From the NCBI GenBank assembly GCA_020171895.1, contig JAIVAN010000012.1:102220-166219 (forward strand): 64,000 bases of DNA. The letters are read 5' to 3'. Of the stretch, positions 44,369-54,397 are shown piece after piece; position 1 is the first letter of the stretch; every line of letters starts with the position of its first letter. The stretch comes from Bacillus timonensis (GTDB lineage Bacteria; Bacillota; Bacilli; Bacillales; Bacillaceae_L). The notes beneath the pieces are model-generated. The model was given only the letters and a program-made list of their open reading frames with translations, was not told the origin of the DNA and searched no databases. Made by a program: the position numbers and the translations under genes.

Positions 44369-45439
44369 TTAATCGAATAATGGTTCATGCTCGTCTTGAT
44401 GATAGTTTTGGAAGCTATCAACAAGTGTTTCCAAGTGTTCTAATTGAAAGCTATAATCGGTTATTGCAGAGACTAATGGAAAAAGCTGATACCAGTCTCT
44501 GTCATCCTTTGATTCCAGTTTGTCTTGATTTTGTAAGAAAGATTCAATCACTTGTTTGCGATCATAGCCTAAATGACTTTGCAATTCTTCAGGAGGTTGA
44601 CCTTTACTTTTTCCAATGAATTTTAACATTAACTGTTCATGCAAATGAATAAGGTCATCTAGTTCGACAATGATTAGTTGTTGAAAGCTAATAGGCATGT
44701 GATGTAGTTCGTTTTCAAGTCTGTGTAGTAGCTTTAAAGTTTCTAATGCCCTAGTGGAAGTAGCAATCATTTGCCTATATATTACTAGTTTTCTTGATTT
44801 TTCAAGCGTTTGTTTTTTAAAATAATTTCTTTCTTCTTTATAAAGTAGATATAATTGTTCGATTTTCAACAGTGTTTCTTTACTTTTTTCAATGTCAGCT
44901 TTCAATGCTTGATGATCTGATGCGTGACGGATATTTAATCGAATCCATTTGAAAATTTCTTCTGTTTGATCCAGTATTTTTTGATAAAGTTTATTTTCGT
45001 GTTTCGGTGGTAAAAAGGCAAGATTAACCACGAGTGCAGATAAAACTCCAAGTAAAATCGTCGAAAAACGTATTAATGCAAATTGAAGGAACTGTTCTTC
45101 AGGACCTTGCATGATCGCGATCACAGTTACTAGTGCAACAGGAATGGTATTTTCGATCTTAAGTTTTAAGTTAATTGAAATAACAATCACTGCAGTTAAT
45201 CCAATAATGAAAGGGTCATTTCCAAATAAAAGAGCAAAGCAAATGGCAAAAAATGCTCCTATGATATTGGCTTGTAGCTGTTCAACTACAGATAAATAAG
45301 ATCGATAAATAGATGGTTGGATTGCAAAAATAGCAGCAATTCCAGCAAAAACAGGAGAAGGAAGCTCAAGTGCATGAGCGATAAAAAGTGCTAATGTAAT
45401 GGCAATACCTGTTTTTAATATACGAGCACCAAGTTTCAT
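44369..45439 (-). CDS. ygaE: Aromatic acid exporter-like / FUSC-type membrane protein YgaE
   Basis: A 356-residue protein with a membrane domain of about six segments (1-150; KLGARILKTGIAITLALFIA at the start, FAGIAAIFAIQPSIYRSY next) and a long charged helical cytoplasmic domain (150-356). This is the UPF0421/ArAE layout; YgaE of B. subtilis sits at the same place. Transport is inferred from the fold, the substrate is unknown. GGAA-type ribosome signal only (AAAGGAATTTTTC before the ATG). Confidence 0.82.
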   Translation of the reverse strand: MKLGARILKTGIAITLALFIAHALELPSPVFAGIAAIFAIQPSIYRSYLSVVEQLQANIIGAFFAICFALLFGNDPFIIGLTAVIVISINLKLKIENTIPVALVTVIAIMQGPEEQFLQFALIRFSTILLGVLSALVVNLAFLPPKHENKLYQKILDQTEEIFKWIRLNIRHASDHQALKADIEKSKETLLKIEQLYLLYKEERNYFKKQTLEKSRKLVIYRQMIATSTRALETLKLLHRLENELHHMPISFQQLIIVELDDLIHLHEQLMLKFIGKSKGQPPEELQSHLGYDRKQVIESFLQNQDKLESKDDRDWYQLFPLVSAITDYSFQLEHLETLVDSFQNYHQDEHEPLFD

Positions 45440-45659
45440 TGAAAAATTCCTTTCTTTACATAAACCTTATCTATTAGTATTTCACTTCTTTTTTGTTTAT
45501 TAAACAAATATGCTTTTTTATTGAAGGTTTGAGATTAGTTATTTCTGTTGAATGAATCTATAGGTGCAGCAGCAGGGAAAAGTGTAGTTCAATGTAATTT
45601 TGCCCCTTCAATCCAAGAATGATGGTTGTTTCTGTCTAAACTGTTACGGTTTAGGCTAT

Positions 45660-46352
45660 ATAGTTCGTATGAAGTCCGTTTTTTTAGTACGGCTGACAAG
45701 ATTAGGTCTTCTTTGGTTCGTATGAAGTCCGCTTTTGAAGTGCGAGCGATTAGATTTGGTCTTCGTAGCCTGTATGAAGTCCGTTTTTCCAGTACGGTCG
45801 CCTGAATTGGGTCTTCATAGCCTGTATGAAGTCCGTTTTCCAGTACGGTCGCCTGAATTTGGTCTTCATAGCCTGTATGAAGTCCGTTTTCCAGAGCAAA
45901 CGACTCAAAAGGTTCTTCATCGCCCTGATGAAGTCCGTTTTACTAGTGCAAGGGACTCAAAAGGTTCTTCATCGCCCTGATGAAGTCCGTTTTTCTAATG
46001 CAAGTGACTCAAAAGGTTCTTCATCGGCCTGATGAAGTCCGTTTTTCTAGTGCAAGTGACTCAAAAGGTTCTTCATCGGCCTGATGAAGTCCGTTTTTCT
46101 AGTGTAAGTGACTCAAAGGGTTCTTCATCGGCCTGATGAAGTCCGTTTTTCTAGTGTAAGTGACTCAAAGGGTTCTTCATCGGCCTGATGAAGTCCGTTT
46201 TTCTAGTGTAAGTGACTCAAAGGGTTCTTCATTGGCCTGATGAAGTCCGTTTTTCCAGAGCAAACGACTCAAAGGTTCTTCATAGTCCGGATGAAGTCCA
46301 TTTTCTCAGTGCAAGTGATTTATAAGGTTCTTCATCGCCCATATGAAGTCTA
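45660..46352. repeat. Tandem array of a 52-bp unit, about 13 copies
   Basis: Unit: ATGAAGTCCGTTTTTCTAGT, GTAAGTGACTCAAAGGGTTC, TTCATCGGCCTG. The middle units are nearly identical and the outer ones diverge, with an older sub-variant (GTACGGTCGCCTGAATT) near the left end. TTCATC/GATGAA across each junction forms a hairpin. It lies upstream of ygaE and downstream of the glutamate synthase gene. The remaining parts of 45440-46569 are AT-rich with nothing else seen. Confidence 0.9.
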
Positions 46353-46521
46353 TTCTTTTCCAAAATATAATATTAACATCACACAGGTGTAATCCCTATT
46401 TGTATTAGAAGCACAAAAGTTCTTCAAAAAGATTTATAGATACTAACAAAACTAAATAATTATGTACTATACACCGTTACTATCTACTTATCAATAGACA
46501 AATGTTGAACATTTTCTAAAA

Positions 46522-46556
46522 GTCAAAAACCCGCCATCAGTTAGCGGGTTCTTGAC
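46522..46556 (-). terminator. Terminator of the glutamate synthase gene
   Basis: GTCAAAAACCCGC / GCGGGTTCTTGAC with a 9-nt loop; on the minus strand TTTTTGACTTTTAG follows the inner stem. Confidence 0.75.
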
Positions 46557-46569
46557 TATATTTCTATCG

Positions 46570-49500
46570 TTATTCTGTGGAAACAGACGGATCTGCTTGT
46601 TCTTTCATCGGAATAACTTGAAGGAAGTGTTCTTTAGGACTTTGTAAAAGAGCGGCAATTTCTGCAGCTTCTTCTGGTTGATGATGTTCGAGCAATGCAT
46701 CCAAATATTTACCTAGCAATTCTTGCACGTCCTTCAGCCCAGTTTCATTTAAAGGGGACATTGATACTTTTGCGCCTTTTGCAATTCTGCGCTGGAGGGC
46801 CGCTTTTGTTAATCCTAATTCAGGCTGATGTCGGAGGTAGACGACTCCACCAGTCATACCTGCGCAAATCCACGGGCCTGGATCGCCTAACACGAGACCA
46901 CGACCATTTGTCATGTATTCAAAAGCAAAGCCTTTAATATTGGCATTTACTCCGATATTGCCGTACTCTTTTTCAGGAATTGGTTTTTCTACTTTTCCAG
47001 CAATGACCATATCGGCTCCAGAGAGACGGATTCCTGCGCGAGCGTCAGCATTTCCTTGGACGAGCAGAAGCCCCTTTTGGGCGCCATAACCGAAGCCCTT
47101 TCCGACAGAACCGTTATAGAAATGACCATTTTTTCCACGAGATTTGAAGATTAATATACTTCCTCCAAATGCCGTTTTCCCAATTCCATCTTGGGCGCCG
47201 CCATCTACGTGAATATCAATACCACTACTGTTATAAGCTCCGAGTCCATTACCTGGAATAGAGCCATCTTTGTAGCGTAATGTGACCTTTGGTAAATCGA
47301 GGTAAGAACCATCCAATCTACCTCTTACACGGTGACAAGAAACGCGACTTCCTAGAACACGTTGTTCAGAAGTAACAGTCGTGAATTCGCGAGAAGCTGA
47401 AAGTTCATCGACCTTATAATCTAAATATTCTGCGCCTACGGCCACTAAAAGTTCTTGTTCCTCTGTGCTAGCCGCGACTCCTTTATGTGTTAGTTGATGA
47501 ACATCTATTGGCTTTAATAGACTTGATAAGTCCATCGATTCTAGGCCTCTAGTTTGTTCTAGTAAATCAGATCGACCTACAATAGATTGAAGGTTTTCGT
47601 ATCCTAATGACGCTGTAAGAGTTTTTAACTCATTACCAAAGGCGGTGAATAAATTAACAAGACCTTGTACGGCAGATTCATATTGTCTAGGGACAAATCT
47701 GCGAAGACCATGCTCTTTTGCTTGTGCCTCTGATTCTATTTGTGTCGCAATACCAACATGACATGTGTCTAAATGACAGCCACGACATGTAGTACAACCG
47801 ATAGCTAGCATAGAAAGTGTTCCAAAGCCTACACGATTTGCTCCAAGTAACATCACTTTTAATACATCAAGGGCACTTTTGATTCCACCGTCTGCCCAAA
47901 GCTCCACTTTATCACGGAGACCTGCTTCAAGTAATGCGTTATGTGCGGCTTTCACACCAATCTCTGCTGGAAGTCCAACGTGTTGTAGGGCGTGAATTCT
48001 AGCTGCACCTGTTCCACCATCAAATCCACTTAACGTAATCATATCTGCACCTGCTTTGGCAATCCCAACTGCGATTGTTCCAATATTAGGGACAACAGGT
48101 ACTTTAACTGCTACTTTTGCTTGATCATTTGCCGTTTTCAGTTCAGCAATCATCTGAGCTAAGTCCTCAATCGAATAAATATCATGGTTATTTGAAGGTG
48201 AGATTAAATCAGATCCAATTGTCGCATTACGTGCTTCTGCAATTTTAGCGGTTACCTTAGAACCAGGTAAGTGACCACCTTCGCCTGGTTTTGCTCCTTG
48301 GCCAATTTTTATTTCTAAAAGATTCGTAGAATTTAATAATTCCGCGTTAACCCCGAACCGTCCGGAAGCGATCTGTTGGCCACGGGTTTTAGGGTATTTT
48401 CCAAGCATATCCTTTATTTCTCCGCCTTCGCCATTTAAGCTAATCATATTTAGGCGGTTAGCACCTTCTGCATATGCACGGAAGGCAATTTCATTTTGAG
48501 AGCCAAAAGACATCGACGATATGATAAATGGTAGATCGTGATCACCAACACCGATGTTTACTTTTTCAGCTGATGATGGCTTGGTAGAATGTTTTAAAGA
48601 AGTAAGGTGTCTAATCGCAATCGGATTACCGTCTTCTTGTTCTGTTAATTTTTCTCGATAAGCATCATATGAACCTGTTTTGGCTACCTCGCTTATCGAT
48701 TTCCAAATTCTTGGAAACAGGTGAAACGATTTACTAGGTCGTGCTTTTTCATCCTCAAAGTCGTTTGCGCGATTAATTGCATCTTCCTTTAGTGCAGATA
48801 AATTGTGATGTAATTTGTCTGAACCGAGGAAGTTTACGACATTAAGCACACTTGCGATATCTTCGTGTAATCCAATCGCTGAGAAAAGACGCCCATACCC
48901 TCTTAATTCATGGATTCCAATTGTAGAGATTACTTTCTCTAGCCCTTTATTTAAAGCTGTGAATAAATTTACTGTAGGATCAATTACTTCTTCACTAACT
49001 GTTGCAAACATGAGATAAGGATTGATGATATTTGCGCCTAAACCATAAGCAACGATAATGTCGTGTAAAGAACGAATCGCACCTGAACGTAAAAGAAGGG
49101 AGCAATTACGTCTTAGCTGTGAATGAACGAGAGATTGATCAATTGCTGAAAGCACAAGATGAGGATCAATCCATAAATGTCCGTTTTGGTGTGCCTTTTC
49201 ATCATCAATGATAATAAGTGTTTTCCCACTATTAACTGCTTCTTTTACTTCATTCGAAATTCTAGTTAATGCATCTTGTAAGCTCTCGTCTTGCTTGAAG
49301 GTAGCTGTTATGTGATGTGATAAGCTTCTAGATGCAAAGTCATTTACTAGTTGGTTATATGAAGGCTGGTCTATTTCGTTCATACATTCAAAGCCTTGAT
49401 TCCCTTCAATAACAATGGGAGAAATTAATTCAACCACATGATGATGACAATCGTCTTGTTGTAAGGAAGGACGTTTTCCGATAACGGTTCTAGTAGAAAA

Positions 49501-51042
49501 ATGCTCCGTTTCACGGTCACGGTCAATCGCAGGATTTGTTACGACTGCTACACTTTCCTTAATAAAATCAGCTACATTTTTTCTGCCTGTTTCAAGTGCG
49601 GCTAATGGTGAGTCGTGTCCAAGGGAACGAATTGGTTCAGCTCCTTTTTCGGCCATTTGTTCTACAAGCTGAATGTGTTCACGATCCCAACCAAATGCAG
49701 CGTATTGACCATTATGGACTTTGGTTTTTGACGGTATAAAATCAATTTCTCCATATTGTGGAGGAATTAAATGTGTTCGAAAATCTTGCAATGTCCGTTT
49801 GGTAGAAACTCTTTTGTACACTTCTTCTTGATAGTCTTGATATTCATAGACATTTATTTCATCAGAATCAGCCCATTTTAACCCTAATTTTTCACCAGGG
49901 GCAAACGGTTTTGGTTCTGAAACATATTCAGAAGAAGGGATGATGCCAGGTTCTGAAGAAAAGAGATACGTTGTTTCAGTTTCTAACTTCCATAATGGAC
50001 GTAAGCCAAGTGCATCAACACTAAATACTGCCTCATCTCCATATCTTGAGATAATTCCTGCAGGTCCTTGAGCAAAATGTCCCCAAGCTTCCCGAATATA
50101 CGTATATAAATCTTGTAAATGTTCAGGGTATGCTTTTATTTCGTTAATGATTGGAGGGAAAAGTATATCGACAGCTTCAAATAAGCTATAGCCATCACGA
50201 CTAATTAATGTTTCAATGGTTCTACTTAAATCTTGAGAGTCACTACCACCATCTGTAAGTGGAACCCCAATCATAATCGCTTCATCTCGTAGTTTTGAAA
50301 TGGTATTAATTTCTCCGTTGTGACCCAGCACGCTAAATGGTTGTACACGGAAAAAGTTTGATAAAGTATTTGTTGAATAACGATTATGTCCTAATGTCAT
50401 CGTTGAAGCAACTAAAGGGTTTGCTAAGTCATGATAGTACTTTGGTAAAATGTCTCCTGCACCCATTACTTTGTAAATAGCATGGTGATTACTTAAAGAA
50501 GCAACATGTACATCTTTCCATCTTTCTTCAATTTCAACCGTAAGATTGAATAACTTGTTTGCAAGATTGTTAGAATCTGTAGGTAATAGGGCAACCTGCA
50601 AAAAGACTGGTTCTTCTTGAGAAGCGATTGGTCCAAGGGCACTAGAAGAGGTAACTTTGTTTGTCTGATATAAGACAGTAAACTCATTATCTGAAATTAA
50701 CTGAACAAGGGAGTGTATTCTTTCATTTTCTTGAGATCCTTTAGAAATAAAAAAATGACCTACAACAAATTCCTCGCGGTCAATTAGGTCAGGGTCTAAA
50801 CCCTGAAGTGTGAATTTTTCCTTCCATAAGGCTCTAGGTATATCGATATGAACACCGACACCATCACCTTCACCATTAATAAACCCAGCGCGATGATTCA
50901 TTTTGACGAGTGCATCTATACATGCGTCAATATTCTGTTTTGTTGGTATTTTTCGTTTCTCGATGGCTGAAACGATGCCACAAGCATCATGCTCATGTTG
51001 GTAAAAATCTTTAAACGTGCTAGGACTCCATTTTTTCATCAT
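46570..51042 (-). CDS. Glutamate synthase large subunit-like protein
   Basis: A 1490-residue enzyme that moves the amide of glutamine to 2-oxoglutarate to form two glutamates. Domains in order: class II glutamine amidotransferase (nucleophile Cys in HDACGIVSA near residue 21, after a short propeptide), central domain, FMN-binding TIM barrel (GEGGEIKDML; KIGQGAKPGEGGHLPG; GFDGGTGAARI), the 3Fe-4S Cys cluster in CTTCRGCHLDTCHVG (near 1095), and the C-terminal GXGXG beta helix. The small NADPH subunit (GltD) is absent here, so the electron donor may be ferredoxin or a distant GltD. No ribosome site precedes the ATG at normal distance; a short upstream frame overlaps it. Confidence 0.88.
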   Translation of the reverse strand: MMKKWSPSTFKDFYQHEHDACGIVSAIEKRKIPTKQNIDACIDALVKMNHRAGFINGEGDGVGVHIDIPRALWKEKFTLQGLDPDLIDREEFVVGHFFISKGSQENERIHSLVQLISDNEFTVLYQTNKVTSSSALGPIASQEEPVFLQVALLPTDSNNLANKLFNLTVEIEERWKDVHVASLSNHHAIYKVMGAGDILPKYYHDLANPLVASTMTLGHNRYSTNTLSNFFRVQPFSVLGHNGEINTISKLRDEAIMIGVPLTDGGSDSQDLSRTIETLISRDGYSLFEAVDILFPPIINEIKAYPEHLQDLYTYIREAWGHFAQGPAGIISRYGDEAVFSVDALGLRPLWKLETETTYLFSSEPGIIPSSEYVSEPKPFAPGEKLGLKWADSDEINVYEYQDYQEEVYKRVSTKRTLQDFRTHLIPPQYGEIDFIPSKTKVHNGQYAAFGWDREHIQLVEQMAEKGAEPIRSLGHDSPLAALETGRKNVADFIKESVAVVTNPAIDRDRETEHFSTRTVIGKRPSLQQDDCHHHVVELISPIVIEGNQGFECMNEIDQPSYNQLVNDFASRSLSHHITATFKQDESLQDALTRISNEVKEAVNSGKTLIIIDDEKAHQNGHLWIDPHLVLSAIDQSLVHSQLRRNCSLLLRSGAIRSLHDIIVAYGLGANIINPYLMFATVSEEVIDPTVNLFTALNKGLEKVISTIGIHELRGYGRLFSAIGLHEDIASVLNVVNFLGSDKLHHNLSALKEDAINRANDFEDEKARPSKSFHLFPRIWKSISEVAKTGSYDAYREKLTEQEDGNPIAIRHLTSLKHSTKPSSAEKVNIGVGDHDLPFIISSMSFGSQNEIAFRAYAEGANRLNMISLNGEGGEIKDMLGKYPKTRGQQIASGRFGVNAELLNSTNLLEIKIGQGAKPGEGGHLPGSKVTAKIAEARNATIGSDLISPSNNHDIYSIEDLAQMIAELKTANDQAKVAVKVPVVPNIGTIAVGIAKAGADMITLSGFDGGTGAARIHALQHVGLPAEIGVKAAHNALLEAGLRDKVELWADGGIKSALDVLKVMLLGANRVGFGTLSMLAIGCTTCRGCHLDTCHVGIATQIESEAQAKEHGLRRFVPRQYESAVQGLVNLFTAFGNELKTLTASLGYENLQSIVGRSDLLEQTRGLESMDLSSLLKPIDVHQLTHKGVAASTEEQELLVAVGAEYLDYKVDELSASREFTTVTSEQRVLGSRVSCHRVRGRLDGSYLDLPKVTLRYKDGSIPGNGLGAYNSSGIDIHVDGGAQDGIGKTAFGGSILIFKSRGKNGHFYNGSVGKGFGYGAQKGLLLVQGNADARAGIRLSGADMVIAGKVEKPIPEKEYGNIGVNANIKGFAFEYMTNGRGLVLGDPGPWICAGMTGGVVYLRHQPELGLTKAALQRRIAKGAKVSMSPLNETGLKDVQELLGKYLDALLEHHQPEEAAEIAALLQSPKEHFLQVIPMKEQADPSVSTE

Positions 51043-51065
51043 ACGTACGGCTGTAAGGAGATCAT
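51039..51065 (-). promoter_or_regulatory. Possible leader peptide coupled to the glutamate synthase gene
   Basis: An 8-codon frame (MISLQPYV) whose TGA overlaps the synthase ATG as ATGA. AGGAG lies just upstream, but the arms GGAGA/TCTCC (51057-51071) can pair and hide both the site and its ATG. The main gene lacks its own ribosome site, so coupling is plausible. Confidence 0.35.
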
Positions 51066-51306
51066 TTCTCCTATGTAGCCTTCACCTCCTAGTGTGTTTT
51101 TGTATAGAAATCCCTAAAGCAAGGGGAGATTGAGGGTTTAATTAGAAAAGGTAAAATTTTCAGAATTATATATTCTATCTTAACACGTTTTACGTGAATA
51201 TTCAAATGTTTATTCATTATTTTGGATATAGTATTCAATTGGATGTTATGTAAAGTTGTGAATAAAGCAATATTTGTAAGCGTTTTCAATAAAAACTCAT
51301 TAAAAT

Positions 51307-51331
51307 ACCAGGAATCAAGTGATCCCTGGTT
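51307..51331 (-). terminator. Terminator of gsaB
   Basis: ACCAGGAATCA / TGATCCCTGGT stem; TATTTTAATGAG follows on the minus strand. The gap 51043-51306 is otherwise AT-rich leader and promoter sequence. Confidence 0.65.
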
Positions 51332-51337
51332 GCATAT

Positions 51338-52636
51338 TTATTCATTTTTCATTAGCTTTTTAAAAGTGGTCTCAACTGCATCTAGTGTTGTTAAGATATC
51401 ATCTTCGGAATGAGCAATTGTGACAAACCAAGCCTCGTACTTTGATGGAGCAAGGTTGATTCCTTGATTTAGCATTAACTTGAAGAATTTAGCGAATAAT
51501 TCCCCGTCAGTTCTTTCTGCTTGTTCATAATTCATGATTTTTTCTTCTGAGAAATAAATTGTTAGGGCACCTTTTAAGCGATTAATGGTAATTGGTACAT
51601 TATATGTGTTGGCATGCTTTAAAATACCTTCTTCAAGTTGTTGACCCAACTTGTCTAGTTTTTCATATACACCTTCTTGCTTTAACACTTCTAAACAAGC
51701 TATTCCAGATAAAATGGATGCAGGGTTTCCTGCCATTGTACCAGCTTGATAAGCAGGTCCTAAAGGTGCTACTTGTTCCATGATCTCTTTCTTTCCACCG
51801 TAAGCACCAATTGGTAGTCCACCACCAATTATTTTACCTAAAGCCGTTAAATCCGGTTTGATGCCAAGTAAATCTTGTGCGCCACCGTACATAAATCGAA
51901 AAGCGGTAATAACCTCATCATAAATAACGAGTGCACCGGCAGCGTGAGTTAAATCATTCACTTGTTGTAAGAATCCTTCAACTGGTTCAACAATTCCAAA
52001 GTTGCCGACAATAGGTTCAACTAGGACTGCTGCAATCTGATCTCCCCATTTTTCTAATGCTTCTTTGAATGGTTCAATGTCATTAAAAGGCACTGTAATC
52101 ACTTCTTGTGCGATGCTTTTTGGGACTCCAGCCGAATCAGGTGTTCCTAGTGTAGAAGGACCTGAGCCTGCCGCAACTAATACTAAATCTGAATGTCCAT
52201 GATAGCAGCCAGCAAACTTGATGATCTTATCTCTTCCTGTATAGGCTCTTGCTACTCGGATCGTCGTCATGACTGCTTCAGTCCCTGAATTTACAAAGCG
52301 TACTTTATCCAAGTTAGGCATGGCTTCTCTCAACATTTTCGCAAATGTAATTTCATGAGGAGTCGGTGTACCGTATAAGACCCCACTTTCAGCTGCTCTT
52401 GTAATTGCTTTCGTGATATGGGGGTGTGCGTGGCCTGTAATAATAGGACCGTATGCTGCAAGGTAGTCAATGTATTTATTACCATCAACATCCCAAAAAT
52501 AGGCGCCGCTTGCTCTTTCCATCACGACAGGAGCACCACCGCCAACAGCCTTATAAGATCGCGATGGACTGTTAACACCACCGACGATATGTTCAAGTGC
52601 TTCTGTATGTAAGGTTTCTGATTTTGAAAAATTCAT
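51338..52636 (-). CDS. gsaB: Glutamate-1-semialdehyde 2,1-aminomutase (GsaB)
   Basis: A 432-residue PLP enzyme that turns glutamate-1-semialdehyde into 5-aminolevulinate, the first committed tetrapyrrole precursor. Visible are [38 protein letters not shown], the Asp of [11 protein letters not shown] and the PLP Lys in [17 protein letters not shown] (near residue 270). GGAGG lies 8 nt before the ATG. By gene order it is the GsaB paralogue rather than HemL, which sits in the hem operon of bacilli. It lies next to a glutamate synthase gene on the same strand, 295 nt away. Confidence 0.93.
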   Translation of the reverse strand: MNFSKSETLHTEALEHIVGGVNSPSRSYKAVGGGAPVVMERASGAYFWDVDGNKYIDYLAAYGPIITGHAHPHITKAITRAAESGVLYGTPTPHEITFAKMLREAMPNLDKVRFVNSGTEAVMTTIRVARAYTGRDKIIKFAGCYHGHSDLVLVAAGSGPSTLGTPDSAGVPKSIAQEVITVPFNDIEPFKEALEKWGDQIAAVLVEPIVGNFGIVEPVEGFLQQVNDLTHAAGALVIYDEVITAFRFMYGGAQDLLGIKPDLTALGKIIGGGLPIGAYGGKKEIMEQVAPLGPAYQAGTMAGNPASILSGIACLEVLKQEGVYEKLDKLGQQLEEGILKHANTYNVPITINRLKGALTIYFSEEKIMNYEQAERTDGELFAKFFKLMLNQGINLAPSKYEAWFVTIAHSEDDILTTLDAVETTFKKLMKNE

Positions 52637-52803
52637 GAGTAAGTCCTCCTAAAAATGGTTCGTTCCGACCTCTATTTTAGCATGAAAACCTGTATTACCA
52701 AAAAGAAGATATGCATTATGATTGTTATGGTTCACATATAAGGTTAAACTATTGAGTGGCGAAAAAACTAGTTATGGAAAGTACAAGTGTTGGAGGAATA
52801 TAG

Positions 52804-53814
52804 ATGAAACATGTGATAGAGGTTGAACATTTACGAAAAGAGTTTAAATCATATTCTAGTCGCTCTGGATTAAAAGGAGCATTTAGAGATTTATTAACGA
52901 GAAATTATAAAGTGCTACGAGCAGTCGATGATATATCCTTAACAGTAAAACAAGGTGAAATGGTTGGTTACATTGGTGAGAATGGTGCGGGTAAATCAAC
53001 TACTATAAAAATGTTAACAGGTATTTTAACACCAACCTCTGGTGTCGTTTCAGTCAATGGCATGAATCCACATAAAGAAAGAGAAAAGTTTGTTCGTTCG
53101 ATTGGAGTTGTGTTTGGACAACGATCTCAACTTTGGTGGGATATAGCTGTGCAGGAATCGTTTCGTCTTTTAAAAAAGGTTTATAAAGTATCGGATGAGG
53201 ATTATAAAAATCATATGGAGCATGTGATAGAGTCTCTAGATATTGGTCCATTGTTAGATAAACCGGTACGAAAGCTTTCGCTTGGCCAAAGGATGCGTTG
53301 TGAATTAGCAGCGGCTCTGATCCACAATCCACCACTTTTATTTTTAGATGAACCGACAATTGGCTTAGATGTTTTAGTTAAGCTAAAGATCCGGAAGTTC
53401 TTGAAGGAAATGAATGAAAAGTATAAGACGACGATTCTTTTAACGACGCATGATTTAACGGATATTGAAGCTTTGTGTGATCGAGTTGTCATGTTAGATG
53501 AAGGTAAAATTATTTATGATGGTGGATTAAGTGATCTGAGAAGAAATTGGGCAGAAGGAAAGCAAATTGAGTTTGAATTTACTCGTGAGTTAAATGAGTC
53601 TGAGCTCCATAATGTAACTGTTGGGTTAGAGGTTGAGTGGCAAAAGGGTGAGAGAAGTCATGTGTGGACTGCGCATGTCGTTGATGAAGATCAGGTGATG
53701 TCAGATTTAATTAGCCGAGTGGTAGCGGCTTACAGAATTAAGGATATGAGTATTAAAGAGATATCGACGGAAGAGATTATTCGAAATATTTATGAAGAGG
53801 GTATGGTTAAGTAA
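52804..53814 (+). CDS. ABC-2-type exporter, ATPase subunit
   Basis: A 336-residue ATPase. A 30-residue N-terminal lead with KSYSSRSGLKGAFRDLLTR is typical of the DUF990-linked ABC group. Walker A GENGAGKST, signature LSLGQRMRC (a variant of LSGGQ), Walker B LLFLDEPTIGLD and the C-terminal domain after residue 240 are visible. It should pair with the two permeases encoded 620 nt downstream. The gap between them holds a full and a truncated repeat element plus two operator-like palindromes, so the operon looks interrupted. Confidence 0.88.
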   Translation: MKHVIEVEHLRKEFKSYSSRSGLKGAFRDLLTRNYKVLRAVDDISLTVKQGEMVGYIGENGAGKSTTIKMLTGILTPTSGVVSVNGMNPHKEREKFVRSIGVVFGQRSQLWWDIAVQESFRLLKKVYKVSDEDYKNHMEHVIESLDIGPLLDKPVRKLSLGQRMRCELAAALIHNPPLLFLDEPTIGLDVLVKLKIRKFLKEMNEKYKTTILLTTHDLTDIEALCDRVVMLDEGKIIYDGGLSDLRRNWAEGKQIEFEFTRELNESELHNVTVGLEVEWQKGERSHVWTAHVVDEDQVMSDLISRVVAAYRIKDMSIKEISTEEIIRNIYEEGMVK

Positions 53815-53825
53815 GTGTATTTGGA

Positions 53826-54139
53826 AGGCTACCCTGAAAATACAACACTGAACTGGGGGTGTTAACCTACGTTGCAGGAACCTCGCTTTCCGCGGGGCGC
53901 TCCTGGAGCCTCCTCGGCTTTGCCTGTGGGGTCTCCAGTCCAGCGCATCTCCCGCAGGACTTTGAATAAGCTTCATTGAATCCTCACCGCACGAAGGAAA
54001 TGCGTTAGCATTTTCGAGGAGTCTCGGTTCCTTCCACTTCGGTTAACACGCATTAAATCCTAGTGGCCAACATTCGAATAAACGCAAAATCAAGTTCACA
54101 TTTTCATTCTTCATGTGCAATTTCATTATTGCATGGCAG
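53826..54139 (+). repeat. Dispersed hairpin element, copy 7 (long form)
   Basis: Arms GTGTTAACC (53859) and GGTTAACAC (54041). Inner stem CTGGAG/CTCCAG. Carries the 70-bp extra segment between the stem and the right arm. It begins 12 nt after the ATPase stop codon. Confidence 0.9.
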
Positions 54140-54232
54140 GCTACCTTGAAAATAAAACACTGAACTGTGGGTGTTAATCTTCGTTGCAGGATCCTCGCAT
54201 TCCGCGGTGCGCTTCTGGAACACGAGCGACTA
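54140..54232 (+). repeat. Dispersed hairpin element, truncated copy 8
   Basis: Left flank (ACCTTGAAAATA), GTGTTAATC arm and the beginning of the stems, then cut off near GGAACACGAGC. It abuts copy 7 in the same direction. Confidence 0.8.
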
Positions 54233-54342
54233 TTAGTATCAACATTCTAATAACAAGACAATTTTCATCATATAGTGTGAGGGGATTATAAACTTTAGTT
54301 AAATCCTATTTTTACATCATTATTTTTATAGAGGAAAAATTA

Positions 54343-54358
54343 AATCAAACGTTTGTTT
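54343..54358. promoter_or_regulatory. TetR-type palindrome, distal copy
   Basis: AATCAAACGTTTGTTT, the same core (TCAAACGTTTG) as the proximal site with two changes at the right end. Confidence 0.5.
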
Positions 54359-54397
54359 AATTTTGAATGCATTGGCGCACAAGGGGTGTGGCGATTT

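Noticed and set aside
45735..46032. Open frames reading MKSVF repeatedly through the 52-bp array
   Set aside because: They are a by-product of the repeat: 52 is not a multiple of 3, so the frame shifts at each unit, and no ribosome site is present.
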